Below are positions 1 through 6,772 of a stretch of 8,119 bases of DNA, piece by piece. The translations under genes and the position numbers were made by a program. This stretch comes from Syntrophomonadaceae bacterium (GTDB lineage: Bacteria; Bacillota; Dethiobacteria; PWVN01). The notes beneath the pieces were generated by a model. That model was given only the letters and a program-made list of their open reading frames with translations. It was not told the DNA's origin and did not search any database. The stretch's first letter is position 1, and every line of letters starts with the position of its first letter. The stretch is taken from NCBI GenBank assembly GCA_003561835.1, contig PWVN01000279.1, positions 1 to 8,119 on the forward strand, read 5' to 3'.

Positions 1-2
1 GG

Positions 3-143
3 CAAGCCCTCAATGATCGCATAGACGGCAATCCCGAAAAGAACATACCGGCACTCGACGACGAGCAGAAGCAGGCATGTACTTATCCATACGGAAAACA
101 TTTACTAGTGAATGCCGGGCCGGGTGCAGGAAAGACGCCATAA
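3..143 (+). pseudogene. UvrD/Rep-type helicase N-terminal remnant, truncated after Walker A
   Basis: This plus-strand frame is open from the window edge to a TAA at 141-143 and gives 46 residues. It contains LDDEQKQAC (Q-motif-like) and then LLVNAGPGAGKT, the Walker A P-loop typical of superfamily 1 UvrD/Rep/PcrA helicases, where a DEQ element sits about 20 residues before the P-loop. The stop comes one residue after the GKT. The next expected elements (the helix after the P-loop, motif Ia) are not found in any plus-strand frame of the 90 bases that follow. It is therefore a broken gene or the edge of a rearrangement, not a functional helicase. The gene's true start lies outside the window. 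It is the only plus-strand coding remnant here and converges on the aminotransferase gene. The P-loop assignment is clear; the exact helicase subfamily cannot be told from so short a piece. Confidence 0.62.
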
Positions 144-190
144 CCCTGCAGGACAAGGCCCACCACCCCCACCTCCAGGGCCTCTGGTAG

Positions 191-232
191 AGTAAGTTTA
201 CTTTTGGGCCTGACCCCGAAAGTAAACTTACT
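191..232. repeat. Perfect 14-bp inverted repeat with GGGCCTGACCCC core
   Basis: The arms AGTAAGTTTACTTT (191-204) and AAAGTAAACTTACT (219-232) are exact reverse complements. The 14-nt loop can extend the stem by a T-G wobble and three G-C pairs (206-208 with 215-217), leaving a six-base loop. The element lies 4 bp beyond the aminotransferase stop and about 50 bp from the helicase remnant. There is no T-run after it on either strand, so it is not a standard intrinsic terminator, though it could protect an mRNA 3' end. The GGGGTCAGGCC core on the minus strand recalls, from memory, imperfect-palindrome repeats associated with Y1/REP-type transposases. That link is inference. Confidence 0.7.
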
Positions 233-236
233 GGGG

Positions 237-1409
237 TTATGTTAACTTTAGCAGGGCCTGATTCATGGATGCGAGGCCTTCTTCCAGGTCCCGGCGGGAG
301 CAGGAATAGGCCATGCGGATGAAGCCCCGGCCGTGGGGGCCAAAGGCGGAGCCCGGCACCACGGCCACCCCCGCCTCCTCCAGGAGGTAGTCGCAGAACT
401 CCCAGTCTCCCAGGCCGAACTTCCCGATGGCGGGGAAAACGTAAAAACCCCCCTGGGGCCGCACAAACGTAAGCCCCTCCATACCGTCCAGGTGCTCCAC
501 CACCAGGTCCCTCCGCAGCTGGAAGGATGCCTGCATGGGAGGGATCAGTTCTTTCCGACGCCGGTAGGCCAGGGCTGCCCCTTCCTGGGCGAAGGAGCAG
601 GCACAGATGACCAGGTCCTGGTGAATCCGCAGAATGTAGTCGATGATTTCCGCCGAAGCGGTGACAAAACCCACCCGCCAGCCCGTCATGGAAAAGGCCT
701 TGGAGGTGGAATTGACGGTAATGGTCCTCTCCTTCATCCCCGGCAGGGTGGCCATGCTGATATTCTCCCGGTCGTAGATGAGGTCCTCGTAGCACTCGTC
801 GCTTACTACCAGGAGGTCGTGCCTGCGGGCAAAAGCCGCCAGCATCTTAAGGGTGCCCCTGTCGTAGACGACCCCCGTGGGGTTGTGGGGGGTGTTCACG
901 ACCAGCATTCGGGTCCGCGGCGTAACCCTCTCCTCCAGGTCTTCCAGCAGGGGTTGAAAACCCGAGGCAAACCGCAACGGGACTGCCACCGGCACCCCGC
1001 CCGGGTGCAGGGCCTGGTTGTGGTAGGAGGTAAAGGCGGGGTCGGGGATCAGGACCTCGTCCCCGGCGTCCAGGAGGGCCGTCATGGCCAGGGCCAGGCC
1101 CTCCACGGCCCCTGCTGTCACCAGGATCTCCCTCCCGGGATCTGCCTCCAGGCCGTTGTCCTCCCTGAGTTTTTCCGCGATGGCCTCTCTAAGACCCTCC
1201 AGGCCGTAATTGGATGTGTAGTGGACATTCCCGCCCCGCAGGGAGCGGATGGCCTCCTCTTTCACGACGGCCGGGGTATCAAAATCCGGGCGCCCGATCT
1301 CCATGTGAATGATCCTGCGCCCTTCCCTCTCATACTCGTTGGCCCTGTCAAAGATCTTCCGGATGCCCGTCCGGGTGATCTTTTTCAATTTCTCCGTCGG
1401 CAGTTCCAT
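237..1409 (-). CDS. PLP-dependent aminotransferase, class I/II (fold type I)
   Basis: This 390-residue protein has the usual length and order of motifs for aspartate/alanine/aromatic aminotransferases of family I. GRPDFDTP lies at about residues 39-46. NTPHNPTG at 172-179 supplies the Asn near the cofactor ring. SDECYE at 203-208 has Asp204 for the pyridine nitrogen. NSTSKAFSMTGWR holds the Schiff-base Lys237, and FIRMAYS has Arg365 for the substrate alpha-carboxylate. It should move an amino group between an amino acid and a 2-oxo acid in the cytoplasm; the substrate cannot be read from the motifs. The ATG at 1409 was preferred because a G-rich site (1417-1422) lies 7 nt upstream and the N-terminus then matches the family. 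A TTG at 1439 in frame would add 10 residues. It lies 52 nt after the DDAH-like gene, probably co-transcribed, so the substrate may be linked to arginine or ornithine metabolism (inference). Confidence 0.93.
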   Translation of the reverse strand: MELPTEKLKKITRTGIRKIFDRANEYEREGRRIIHMEIGRPDFDTPAVVKEEAIRSLRGGNVHYTSNYGLEGLREAIAEKLREDNGLEADPGREILVTAGAVEGLALAMTALLDAGDEVLIPDPAFTSYHNQALHPGGVPVAVPLRFASGFQPLLEDLEERVTPRTRMLVVNTPHNPTGVVYDRGTLKMLAAFARRHDLLVVSDECYEDLIYDRENISMATLPGMKERTITVNSTSKAFSMTGWRVGFVTASAEIIDYILRIHQDLVICACSFAQEGAALAYRRRKELIPPMQASFQLRRDLVVEHLDGMEGLTFVRPQGGFYVFPAIGKFGLGDWEFCDYLLEEAGVAVVPGSAFGPHGRGFIRMAYSCSRRDLEEGLASMNQALLKLT

Positions 1410-1461
1410 GCCTTCGCCCCCCTGTTCTTCCTCATGCAAAAATGCCCCCCGGGCCCTGCCC

Positions 1462-2310
1462 CTAATCCCTGCTCCTTTGCAGGGGAAAGCTCATGCACCG
1501 GGGGCCGCCGCCGCTCTTTTGCAGTTCGTCCAGCTCCAGGGGGATGACCTTAAACCCCCTTCCGGCCAGTTCATCGTTGATGCGGGGGATCTTGGTGTGG
1601 CTGATGACCTTCCCTCCGCCGATGGAGAGGAAGTTGGTCCCGTGGTCCAGGGCCTCATCCGGAGAAATATCGATGATGTCAAAGCCCTCCCCCGCCAGCA
1701 TATCCAGGAAGCTTTTCGGCAGGGCTTCCCGGCAGGTCACGGCCACCCCGTCCGACACCGGGTTGAAGATCATGTCCAGGTGCAGGAAGTCTTCGGCAAA
1801 ATCCACCGGGATGAAGGCCAGGCCGGCGTCGTGGAGGGCAACCTCCAGGCACTTGATACCCAGCAGGTCCGTCCGGATCCCCGTGCCCACGGCAGCCCGC
1901 CGGCTGTCGATATAGACAAAATCGCCTCCCTCGAAGTTCCCCGCCGGAATCTGATGAAAGAGGGGGATCCCCTCCCGGGCAAAGGTCCTCTCTGCCAGGC
2001 GGTGCTCCCCCCAGCGGGTGGGCAGGAAAAACCTGCCGAAGAGGATGCCCTTCCGGGTGGTAACCCCCAGATCCCGGGTATTCAGCTGGTACCTGGAGTG
2101 GAAGTCCGTCTCCGCCAGGACGACCCGGACTCCCTCCTGACCCAGGGCCTGGACAAAACCCTGATGCTGCCTTCCCGCCCGCTCCACGTCCACCCCCTCC
2201 CGGTGGTATTTCTTTGCCACAACGTTGATGGGCTCAGCGATGGAGAAGTGAAGGGGTGGGCAGAGGAGGACGCTCCTCAACTTGCCGTATTCATTTTCCG
2301 CCGTATACAC
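1462..2310 (-). CDS. DDAH / arginine deiminase superfamily hydrolase
   Basis: About 282 residues, matching the dimethylarginine dimethylaminohydrolase (COG1834) branch of the guanidino-group-modifying enzymes. Visible landmarks, numbered from the GTG start, are EYGKLRSVLLCPP at 7-19, NTRD at 77-80, EGGD at 127-130, HLDMIF with candidate catalytic His177, and GGGPRCMSFP with candidate nucleophile Cys272 close to the C-terminus. In this family the Cys attacks the guanidinium carbon through a covalent thiouronium intermediate, producing citrulline or a ureido product. The substrate could be methylarginine, arginine or another guanidine and is not settled by sequence. The GTG at 2310 has GGGAGGG (2317-2323) 6 nt upstream. 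ATG codons at 2316 (too close to that site) and 2340 (weak site) are alternatives adding 2 or 10 residues. It lies upstream of the aminotransferase and 125 nt downstream of trkH. Confidence 0.88.
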   Translation of the reverse strand: MYTAENEYGKLRSVLLCPPLHFSIAEPINVVAKKYHREGVDVERAGRQHQGFVQALGQEGVRVVLAETDFHSRYQLNTRDLGVTTRKGILFGRFFLPTRWGEHRLAERTFAREGIPLFHQIPAGNFEGGDFVYIDSRRAAVGTGIRTDLLGIKCLEVALHDAGLAFIPVDFAEDFLHLDMIFNPVSDGVAVTCREALPKSFLDMLAGEGFDIIDISPDEALDHGTNFLSIGGGKVISHTKIPRINDELAGRGFKVIPLELDELQKSGGGPRCMSFPLQRSRD

Positions 2311-2435
2311 GGCCATCCCTCCCAACCAGGATACTGGCATAAACTCTGCCTTACGATTTCAGGACAGCAGCTCCTTCCTACGGCCCTCTCTTCTGCAGAA
2401 TGGTCCACAGCCATCCCTTCTTCGTCCAGATTCTT

Positions 2436-3935
2436 TTAGACCCGGCGGTTCCCCTTCAGGTACTGCACGGCCGCTTTCCCCGCCTTGCCCAGGGGCAGGT
2501 TGAACCCGTAATCCGGCAGGAAGAGGACCACCACCGTGTAGATTTCCAACCTCCCCAGCATCATCAGAAAGGACAGCAAGAGTTTGCTCGCCCCCGAGAG
2601 GGGGCTGTATGTCATGGTGGGCCCCACCATCTCCAAACCCGGGCCCACATTGCCCAGGGTGGCGGCCACGGCTGCAAAGGCGCTGACCAGAGGCAGGCCA
2701 AACCCGGACATGATGATGGAGGCGACGATAAAGATGACCAGGTACAGGAAGATGAAGGAAAGGGCATTGGAGACCAGCTGTTCGGGAACCACTTTGGTGC
2801 CGATCTTGATGGGCAGCACCGCCGCCGGGTTGACGGTCCTGTAGACCTCCCGGTAGATATATTTTAAGAGGATTATCAGCCGGATCTGCTTGATGGAGCC
2901 GGCGGTGGAACCGCCGCTGCCCCCGGCAAACATGAGAAAGAAAAGCAAAACGCGGGAAAAGGGATGCCAGGCGTCAAAATCCGCTGTGGTAAACCCGGTG
3001 GTGGTAACGATGGATACCGTCTGGAAAACCCCCTGCCGGAGGGAAAGCCAGCCGCTGCCCTGAAAAGCATATAAGTTGATGCTGATGAGGGCAGCCATGA
3101 AAGCCGTAAAGGACAGGTAGAATTTGAACTCCGGGTTCTTGAAGAGGCTTTTCAAGTTCCCCCTCATGACCCCGTAATAGAGGGAAAAGTTGCCGCCGGC
3201 GATGATCATGAAGAGGATGATGACCAACTCGGCCTTGAAGTTAAACAGCCCCCCCACGCTGGCGTCCCGGGTGGAGAACCCGCCGGTGGCGATGGTGCCG
3301 AAGGTATGGGTGAGGGAGTCAAAGAGGGACAGGCCCGCCAGCAGCAGCAGGAGCACCTGGGCTGCGCTCAGGAACATGTAGATGGACCAGAGGATCTTGG
3401 CCGTGGCGGCAATCCGGGGGGTAATCTTTTCCGGATGCAGGCCGGGAACTTCGGCCTTCAGCAGGTGGGTGGCCCCAAAACCGAAGCGGGGCAGGATGGC
3501 CACAAAGAGGACGATGATGCCCATCCCCCCCAGCCAGTGAGTCATGCTCCGCCAGAAGAGGACCCCCCGGGGCACGGCCTCGATCTGTCCGATGACGGTG
3601 GCCCCCGTGGTGGTAAACCCGGACATGGCCTCGAAAAAGGCATCGATGTAAGAGGGCAGGACGCCGGAAAAAAAGAAGGGCAGCGCCCCGAAGGCGCCGG
3701 CCAGGATCCAGCCCAGGCTCACGAAGAGGAAGCTCTCCTTGACGGTGATCTCTGCCGGGTTCCGACCAAAGGCCAGGAGTATTATCCCCACAAAGAAGGT
3801 GAGGGCCATGGAGACCACCAGGGAAGGCAGGTCCCCGTCCCCGTAGTATACCGACCATATTATAGGAAAGACCATGGTGGCGGACAGCACCAGAAGCATG
3901 CTGCCCAGCAGGCTGGCTATGCTCTTCAAGCGCAT
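2436..3935 (-). CDS. trkH: TrkH-type potassium uptake protein, membrane subunit
   Basis: This 499-residue polytopic membrane protein is the K+-conducting subunit of a Trk/Ktr system. The four pore-loop segments of the family are visible: TTTGAT (108-113), ATGGFST (216-222), TTTGFTT (311-317) and ATLGNVGPG (425-433). HWLGGMGI (133-140) and the glycine-rich intramembrane loop GGSGGSTAGSIKQIR (338-352), which acts as a gate in this family, are also present. Hydrophobic segments fill most of the rest. The frame stays open up to 4169, but those residues are proline-rich and overlap trkA, so that extension is rejected. The ATG at 3935 was chosen because GAGGT (3943-3947), which overlaps the trkA stop, sits 7 nt upstream; an ATG at 3941 is too close to it. 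The gene follows trkA by 10 nt, so the two are translationally linked and should form one complex at the cytoplasmic membrane. Confidence 0.96.
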   Translation of the reverse strand: MRLKSIASLLGSMLLVLSATMVFPIIWSVYYGDGDLPSLVVSMALTFFVGIILLAFGRNPAEITVKESFLFVSLGWILAGAFGALPFFFSGVLPSYIDAFFEAMSGFTTTGATVIGQIEAVPRGVLFWRSMTHWLGGMGIIVLFVAILPRFGFGATHLLKAEVPGLHPEKITPRIAATAKILWSIYMFLSAAQVLLLLLAGLSLFDSLTHTFGTIATGGFSTRDASVGGLFNFKAELVIILFMIIAGGNFSLYYGVMRGNLKSLFKNPEFKFYLSFTAFMAALISINLYAFQGSGWLSLRQGVFQTVSIVTTTGFTTADFDAWHPFSRVLLFFLMFAGGSGGSTAGSIKQIRLIILLKYIYREVYRTVNPAAVLPIKIGTKVVPEQLVSNALSFIFLYLVIFIVASIIMSGFGLPLVSAFAAVAATLGNVGPGLEMVGPTMTYSPLSGASKLLLSFLMMLGRLEIYTVVVLFLPDYGFNLPLGKAGKAAVQYLKGNRRV

Positions 3936-3945
3936 GGACATTACC

Positions 3946-5325
3946 TCAAATGTATTTAAATATTTTTGTGATGGAGCGGGTGGGGGCGGCAAAAAGCCTC
4001 TCGATATCGGCCATGCGGCGGTGCAGGGTGAAGACCACGATGCGGTCGCCGGGCAGCAGGATATCCTTCCCGGTGGGGATGAAGGTCTTCCCCTGCCGGG
4101 AAACAGCGCCCACCAGGATGCCCTTGGGCAGGTTGCAGTGCATGAGTTCCCGGCCGCATACCGGGGCATCTTCCGGCAGGATCAACTCCAGGATCTCCGC
4201 CTTCTCTTCCTTGAGGATGGTCAAACTGAGGACCTGGCCCTTGAGGATCAGGCGCATGATCCGGGCTGCCGTCAACACCCGGGGGCTTACCACCCGGTCA
4301 ATGCCGATGGTCTTTAAGATAATGTTGTAATCGGGACGCACGACCTCTGATATGGTATGCCCGGCCCCCAGCTTTTTGGCCAGCAGGGTGGAGAGAAGGT
4401 TGATCTCGTCATCCCCCGTGACGGCCACAAAAACATCGGCCTGGTCGATATCCGAGGCCTTCAGGAAGTTGTAGTTGGAGACATCCCCGTTCAGGACGAT
4501 GGTACGGCCCAGGTTGGCCGCGATCAGCTGGCTGCGCTCCGGGTCTTTCTCGATGAGTTTGACCTTTACCCGCAGGGGCAGGCTCTCCTCCAGCAGTTCC
4601 GCCAGCTTCAGGCCCACCTTCCCCCCGCCGGCGATGACGATATTGCGGTTTACCCGTTCCTTCCGCTCCAGGATGGTATGGACGTTGACGCTCCCCTTCA
4701 CCGCCAGGATGTACACCTCATCCCCCGGCTGGAAGGAATCGTTTCCCCCGGGGACCAGAACCTCCCCGTCCTTGCGGATAATGGAGGCGATGATCATCTG
4801 CCGGGGCAGCTGAAGGTCTTTAAGGGGTATGCCGGCCATGGGGTTGCCCTCTTCCACCGTCAGGCCGATCATTTTGATGGTGCCGCCGGCATAGTATTCA
4901 ATCTCATTGATGCCGGGAAAGTCGATGATCTTCTTGATCTCCCGGGCCGTTTCCGCCTCCGGGTTGATGACGTAGTCGATGCCCAGCTGCTCGTTGGTCA
5001 GCACGCTGCCGTCGCGGTCGTACTCCGGGTTGCGGATGCGGGCCACCGTTTTGGAAACCCCGTACTGCTTGGCCAGCATGCAGGCGATGATGTTGACCTC
5101 GTCCGTTTCCGTCACCGCAATCAGCAGGCCCGCCTCTTTGATCCCCGCCTGTTCCAGGATGCTGCTGCTGGCGCCGTTGCCTTCCAGGACCATGACATCC
5201 AGCTCATTCTCCAGCCGGGTGGCCAGGGCCTTGTTCTTTTCAATGATGACCACGTCGTGGTCCCGGGAGAGCCGGGAGGAAAGCTCTGTCCCCACCTGGC
5301 CCCCGCCGATAATGATTATACGCAT
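3946..5325 (-). CDS. trkA: Trk system K+ transport regulatory subunit TrkA (two RCK domains)
   Basis: A 459-residue cytoplasmic protein with the full TrkA layout RCK_N - TrkA_C - RCK_N - TrkA_C. The first Rossmann fold starts MRIIIIGGGQVG (glycine motif 7-12) with Glu29 at the end of strand 2. The second starts NIVIAGGGKVG (glycine motif 233-238) with Glu259 in the matching place. These are dinucleotide-binding features (NAD(H), or ATP/ADP in relatives). The TrkA_C lobes are around 140-210 and 365-435. It forms a ring under TrkH and gates K+ flow according to the bound nucleotide. The ATG has GGAGGG (5332-5337) 6 nt upstream, a strong ribosome site. It follows the second PII-like gene by 50 nt and precedes trkH by 10 nt. 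It appears intact, with no missing key motif. Confidence 0.97.
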   Translation of the reverse strand: MRIIIIGGGQVGTELSSRLSRDHDVVIIEKNKALATRLENELDVMVLEGNGASSSILEQAGIKEAGLLIAVTETDEVNIIACMLAKQYGVSKTVARIRNPEYDRDGSVLTNEQLGIDYVINPEAETAREIKKIIDFPGINEIEYYAGGTIKMIGLTVEEGNPMAGIPLKDLQLPRQMIIASIIRKDGEVLVPGGNDSFQPGDEVYILAVKGSVNVHTILERKERVNRNIVIAGGGKVGLKLAELLEESLPLRVKVKLIEKDPERSQLIAANLGRTIVLNGDVSNYNFLKASDIDQADVFVAVTGDDEINLLSTLLAKKLGAGHTISEVVRPDYNIILKTIGIDRVVSPRVLTAARIMRLILKGQVLSLTILKEEKAEILELILPEDAPVCGRELMHCNLPKGILVGAVSRQGKTFIPTGKDILLPGDRIVVFTLHRRMADIERLFAAPTRSITKIFKYI

Positions 5326-5347
5326 AAACAGCCCTCCACCCCGAATA

Positions 5348-5367
5348 GGGGGGATAGACGCCCCCCC
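5348..5367. other. Short G6/C7 hairpin between PII-like gene and trkA
   Basis: GGGGGG (5348-5353) and CCCCCCC (5361-5367) are separated by seven bases in the 50-nt gap between the second PII-like gene and trkA. On the mRNA this can form a very stable six-pair stem ending about 11 nt before the trkA Shine-Dalgarno site. No T-tract follows on the minus strand, so a terminator is unlikely. It may act as a stability or processing element that sets a different trkAH level from the upstream cassette. This role is speculative. Confidence 0.35.
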
Positions 5368-5375
5368 TGCCGAAC

Positions 5376-5693
5376 CTAGTGATTGATCCCGACGACCCTT
5401 TCCACCCCCAGGACAAAGGCGATGCCCTTGCCGGGGCTGTTCAGGTCTGCCTCCACCACTATAGTCTTAAGGACCTTTTCTGTCAAGTCCCTTCGGATCA
5501 GGGTCAAGACCAGTTCTTTCTCCGGTTCGATGGTGATGCCGAAGAGTTTGGCCTGCTCCCGGATCCCCGTTCCCCGGCCGAAGATGATGGTGCCTCCTTC
5601 CGCTCCGGCTTTCTTGGAGGCTTCCACCACGATCTCCGAATGGGCTTTATTCACAATGGTGACGATCAAATCATAATGCACACCGTTTATCAC
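5376..5693 (-). CDS. PII-like signalling protein, second copy (DUF1538-associated)
   Basis: A 105-residue protein of the GlnB/GlnK (PII) superfamily with a ferredoxin-like pattern: strand DLIVTIVN (8-15), helix to about 30, GGTIIFGRG (33-41), strand KELVLTLI (59-66), helix to about 80, and IAFVLGVERVVGI (91-103) matching the PII C-terminal strand. The GRQ of canonical PII is GRG here. The T-loop region (41-58) lacks the uridylylated Tyr, and the B-loop TGxxGDGKIF is replaced by NSPGKGIAF. It is therefore a divergent PII-like protein with an unknown ligand. It starts with GTG, preceded by AAGGGGG overlapping the stop of the first PII-like gene 13 nt upstream. It is paralogous to that gene (shared AGAEGGTII, GRGTGI, KLFGI, PEKE). 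Context suggests it regulates a DUF1538 membrane protein or the Trk system in trans (inference). Confidence 0.88.
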   Translation of the reverse strand: MINGVHYDLIVTIVNKAHSEIVVEASKKAGAEGGTIIFGRGTGIREQAKLFGITIEPEKELVLTLIRRDLTEKVLKTIVVEADLNSPGKGIAFVLGVERVVGINH

Positions 5694-5706
5694 GCCGCAA
5701 ACCCCC

Positions 5707-6048
5707 TTACAGATTGCTCTTCAACAGGTGGGCGATACCTGCGATTTGTTTCGTACCCATCACGAAGGCGATGCCGTACCCGGGGGTGCAGAGCTGCCCC
5801 GCATCCACGATGGCCGACAGCACCTCCTCGGCTTTCTTGCTCTCTATGAGGGTAAAGACGATCTCTTTCTCCGGGTCGATGCAGATGCCGAAGAGCTTTT
5901 GGGCCTCATGGATCCCCGTTCCCCGGCCCAGGATGATGGTGCCTCCCTCGGCTCCCGCTTTCCGGGAAGCTGCCACCACCTTTTTGGCCCTTCCCTTGTT
6001 CACAACGGTGACGATGAGCTTATGGTCAAGCCCCAAGCCTACGCTCAT
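5707..6048 (-). CDS. PII-like signalling protein, first copy (DUF1538-associated)
   Basis: A 113-residue PII-superfamily protein. It shows the strand KLIVTVVN (10-17), the motif AGAEGGTIILGRGTGI (31-46), a T-loop-length segment ending IDPEKE (57-62), the strand IVFTLI (63-68), and the closing segment GIAFVMGTKQIAGI (92-105). As in the second copy, the T-loop has no tyrosine at the uridylylation position, the GRQ glutamine is Gly, and the nucleotide-binding B-loop is changed to CTPGYGIAF. Cys56 and Cys87 occur only in this copy. The ATG has AAGGAG (6056-6061) 7 nt upstream, and the coding region overlaps the end of the second DUF1538 gene by 23 nt, which points to translational coupling and a functional pair. 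By analogy with GlnK-AmtB it may plug or activate its membrane partner; the metabolite sensed is unknown. Confidence 0.89.
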   Translation of the reverse strand: MSVGLGLDHKLIVTVVNKGRAKKVVAASRKAGAEGGTIILGRGTGIHEAQKLFGICIDPEKEIVFTLIESKKAEEVLSAIVDAGQLCTPGYGIAFVMGTKQIAGIAHLLKSNL

Positions 6049-6772
6049 TTTCCCGCTCCTTCCTGCCGTAGAGTAACCCCAGAACCAGGACTGCCAGGAT
6101 GGGGGCCAGGGCCACCAGGGAAATCATGCCGAAGCCGATGAGCAGCGGGTCCCGGCCCTCGATGGAAGCGGCCGCCCCGATGGCCATGGCCATGACAAAG
6201 GTGACGGTCATGGGCCCTGTGGCCACCCCCCCGGAGTCAAAAGCGATGGAGACAAAGGTGCTGCTGGAAAACCGCAGCAAGACCATGGCCGCTACATACC
6301 CGGGGATGATAAAGTACCACAGGGGTATGCCCAGGAGAATCCGGATCATGGAGACGGCCACCGCCAGCCCCACCCCCAGGGAAAGGGTGTACAGCATGAG
6401 CTGCTGGGGGATATAGCCGCTGGATACCTTCTCCACCTGATAATTCAGGATCCGGACGGCCGGCTCGGCAAAAGTGGCCACAAACCCCAGGACAAAACCG
6501 ATGGGCACCAGGATCCAATTGTGCCCTTTGCTTCCCAGGGCGATACCCATAGCTTCCCCCACCGGGAAAAAGCCCACCTTGACCCCCTGAAGGAAGAGGG
6601 AGAGCCCCAGAAAGGTGAGGACCAGTCCCTTGAAGATGTTCACCAGTTTCTCCTTTGGCAGCTTCAAGAGGAATACCTGGAAGACGCCGAAGAGAAGGAG
6701 CAGGGGAATCAGGGCCAACATCACTTCCACCAGTATGTGGCCGAAGCCGCTGAAGATCTGCAGATCTCTCAA
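6026..6772 (-). CDS. DUF1538 integral membrane protein, second paralogue
   Basis: A 248-residue, very hydrophobic protein with six or seven likely membrane spans and a charged cytoplasmic-looking tail (GRKERENERRLGA, 236-248). It is paralogous to the gene immediately upstream. Shared landmarks are PVGE (70-73), FAEPAVRILNYQV (101-113), AFDSGGVATGPMTVTF (177-192) and GFGMISLVALAPI (213-225). The acidic and basic residues inside these conserved hydrophobic blocks (Glu103, Arg107, Asp179) suggest an ion or small-solute path. PF07556/DUF1538 has no firmly assigned function that I know of. It starts with TTG, supported by an extended ribosome site, GGGGGTGATC, 5 nt before it, and overlaps the upstream stop by 4 nt. 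Its 3' end overlaps the first PII-like gene, so the two are probably made together. Confidence 0.88.
   Translation of the reverse strand: MRDLQIFSGFGHILVEVMLALIPLLLLFGVFQVFLLKLPKEKLVNIFKGLVLTFLGLSLFLQGVKVGFFPVGEAMGIALGSKGHNWILVPIGFVLGFVATFAEPAVRILNYQVEKVSSGYIPQQLMLYTLSLGVGLAVAVSMIRILLGIPLWYFIIPGYVAAMVLLRFSSSTFVSIAFDSGGVATGPMTVTFVMAMAIGAAASIEGRDPLLIGFGMISLVALAPILAVLVLGLLYGRKERENERRLGA

Noticed and set aside
144..190. Continuation of the helicase in another frame after the stop
   Set aside because: The other plus frames give short peptides without helicase motifs before hitting stops, so a simple one-base frameshift is not supported.
10..795. Minus-strand open frame running from the aminotransferase region into the helicase remnant
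   Set aside because: Out of frame with the aminotransferase, with shadow-like Gly/Pro/Arg/His composition and no motifs; it also crosses the hairpin and intergenic DNA.
1410..1439. Upstream TTG start for the aminotransferase
   Set aside because: It would add ten polar residues not typical of the family. The ATG at 1409 has a suitably spaced G-rich site. Kept only as an alternative.
333..1547. Long plus-strand open frame opposite the aminotransferase gene
   Set aside because: Low-complexity composition rich in Gly, His, Gln and Pro, with no recognisable domain. It is the antisense shadow of a GC-rich gene with clear PLP-enzyme motifs.
2341..2435. Possible terminator or promoter between trkH and the DDAH-like gene
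   Set aside because: No GC stem with a T-run and no convincing -35/-10 pair could be found on the minus strand, so nothing is annotated there.
1309..2439. Plus-strand open frame opposite the DDAH-like gene
   Set aside because: No domain or ribosome site supports it, and the opposite strand encodes a clear enzyme with catalytic motifs.
3936..4169. N-terminal extension of the TrkH frame by 78 residues
   Set aside because: The extra residues are proline- and serine-rich, unlike any TrkH N-terminus, and overlap trkA on the same strand. A proper ribosome site and a hydrophobic family-like N-terminus appear at 3935.
4357..5379. Long plus-strand open frame opposite trkA
   Set aside because: Rich in Asp, Gln, His and Leu in a pattern typical of antisense frames in GC-rich genes. 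TrkA motifs on the other strand are unambiguous.
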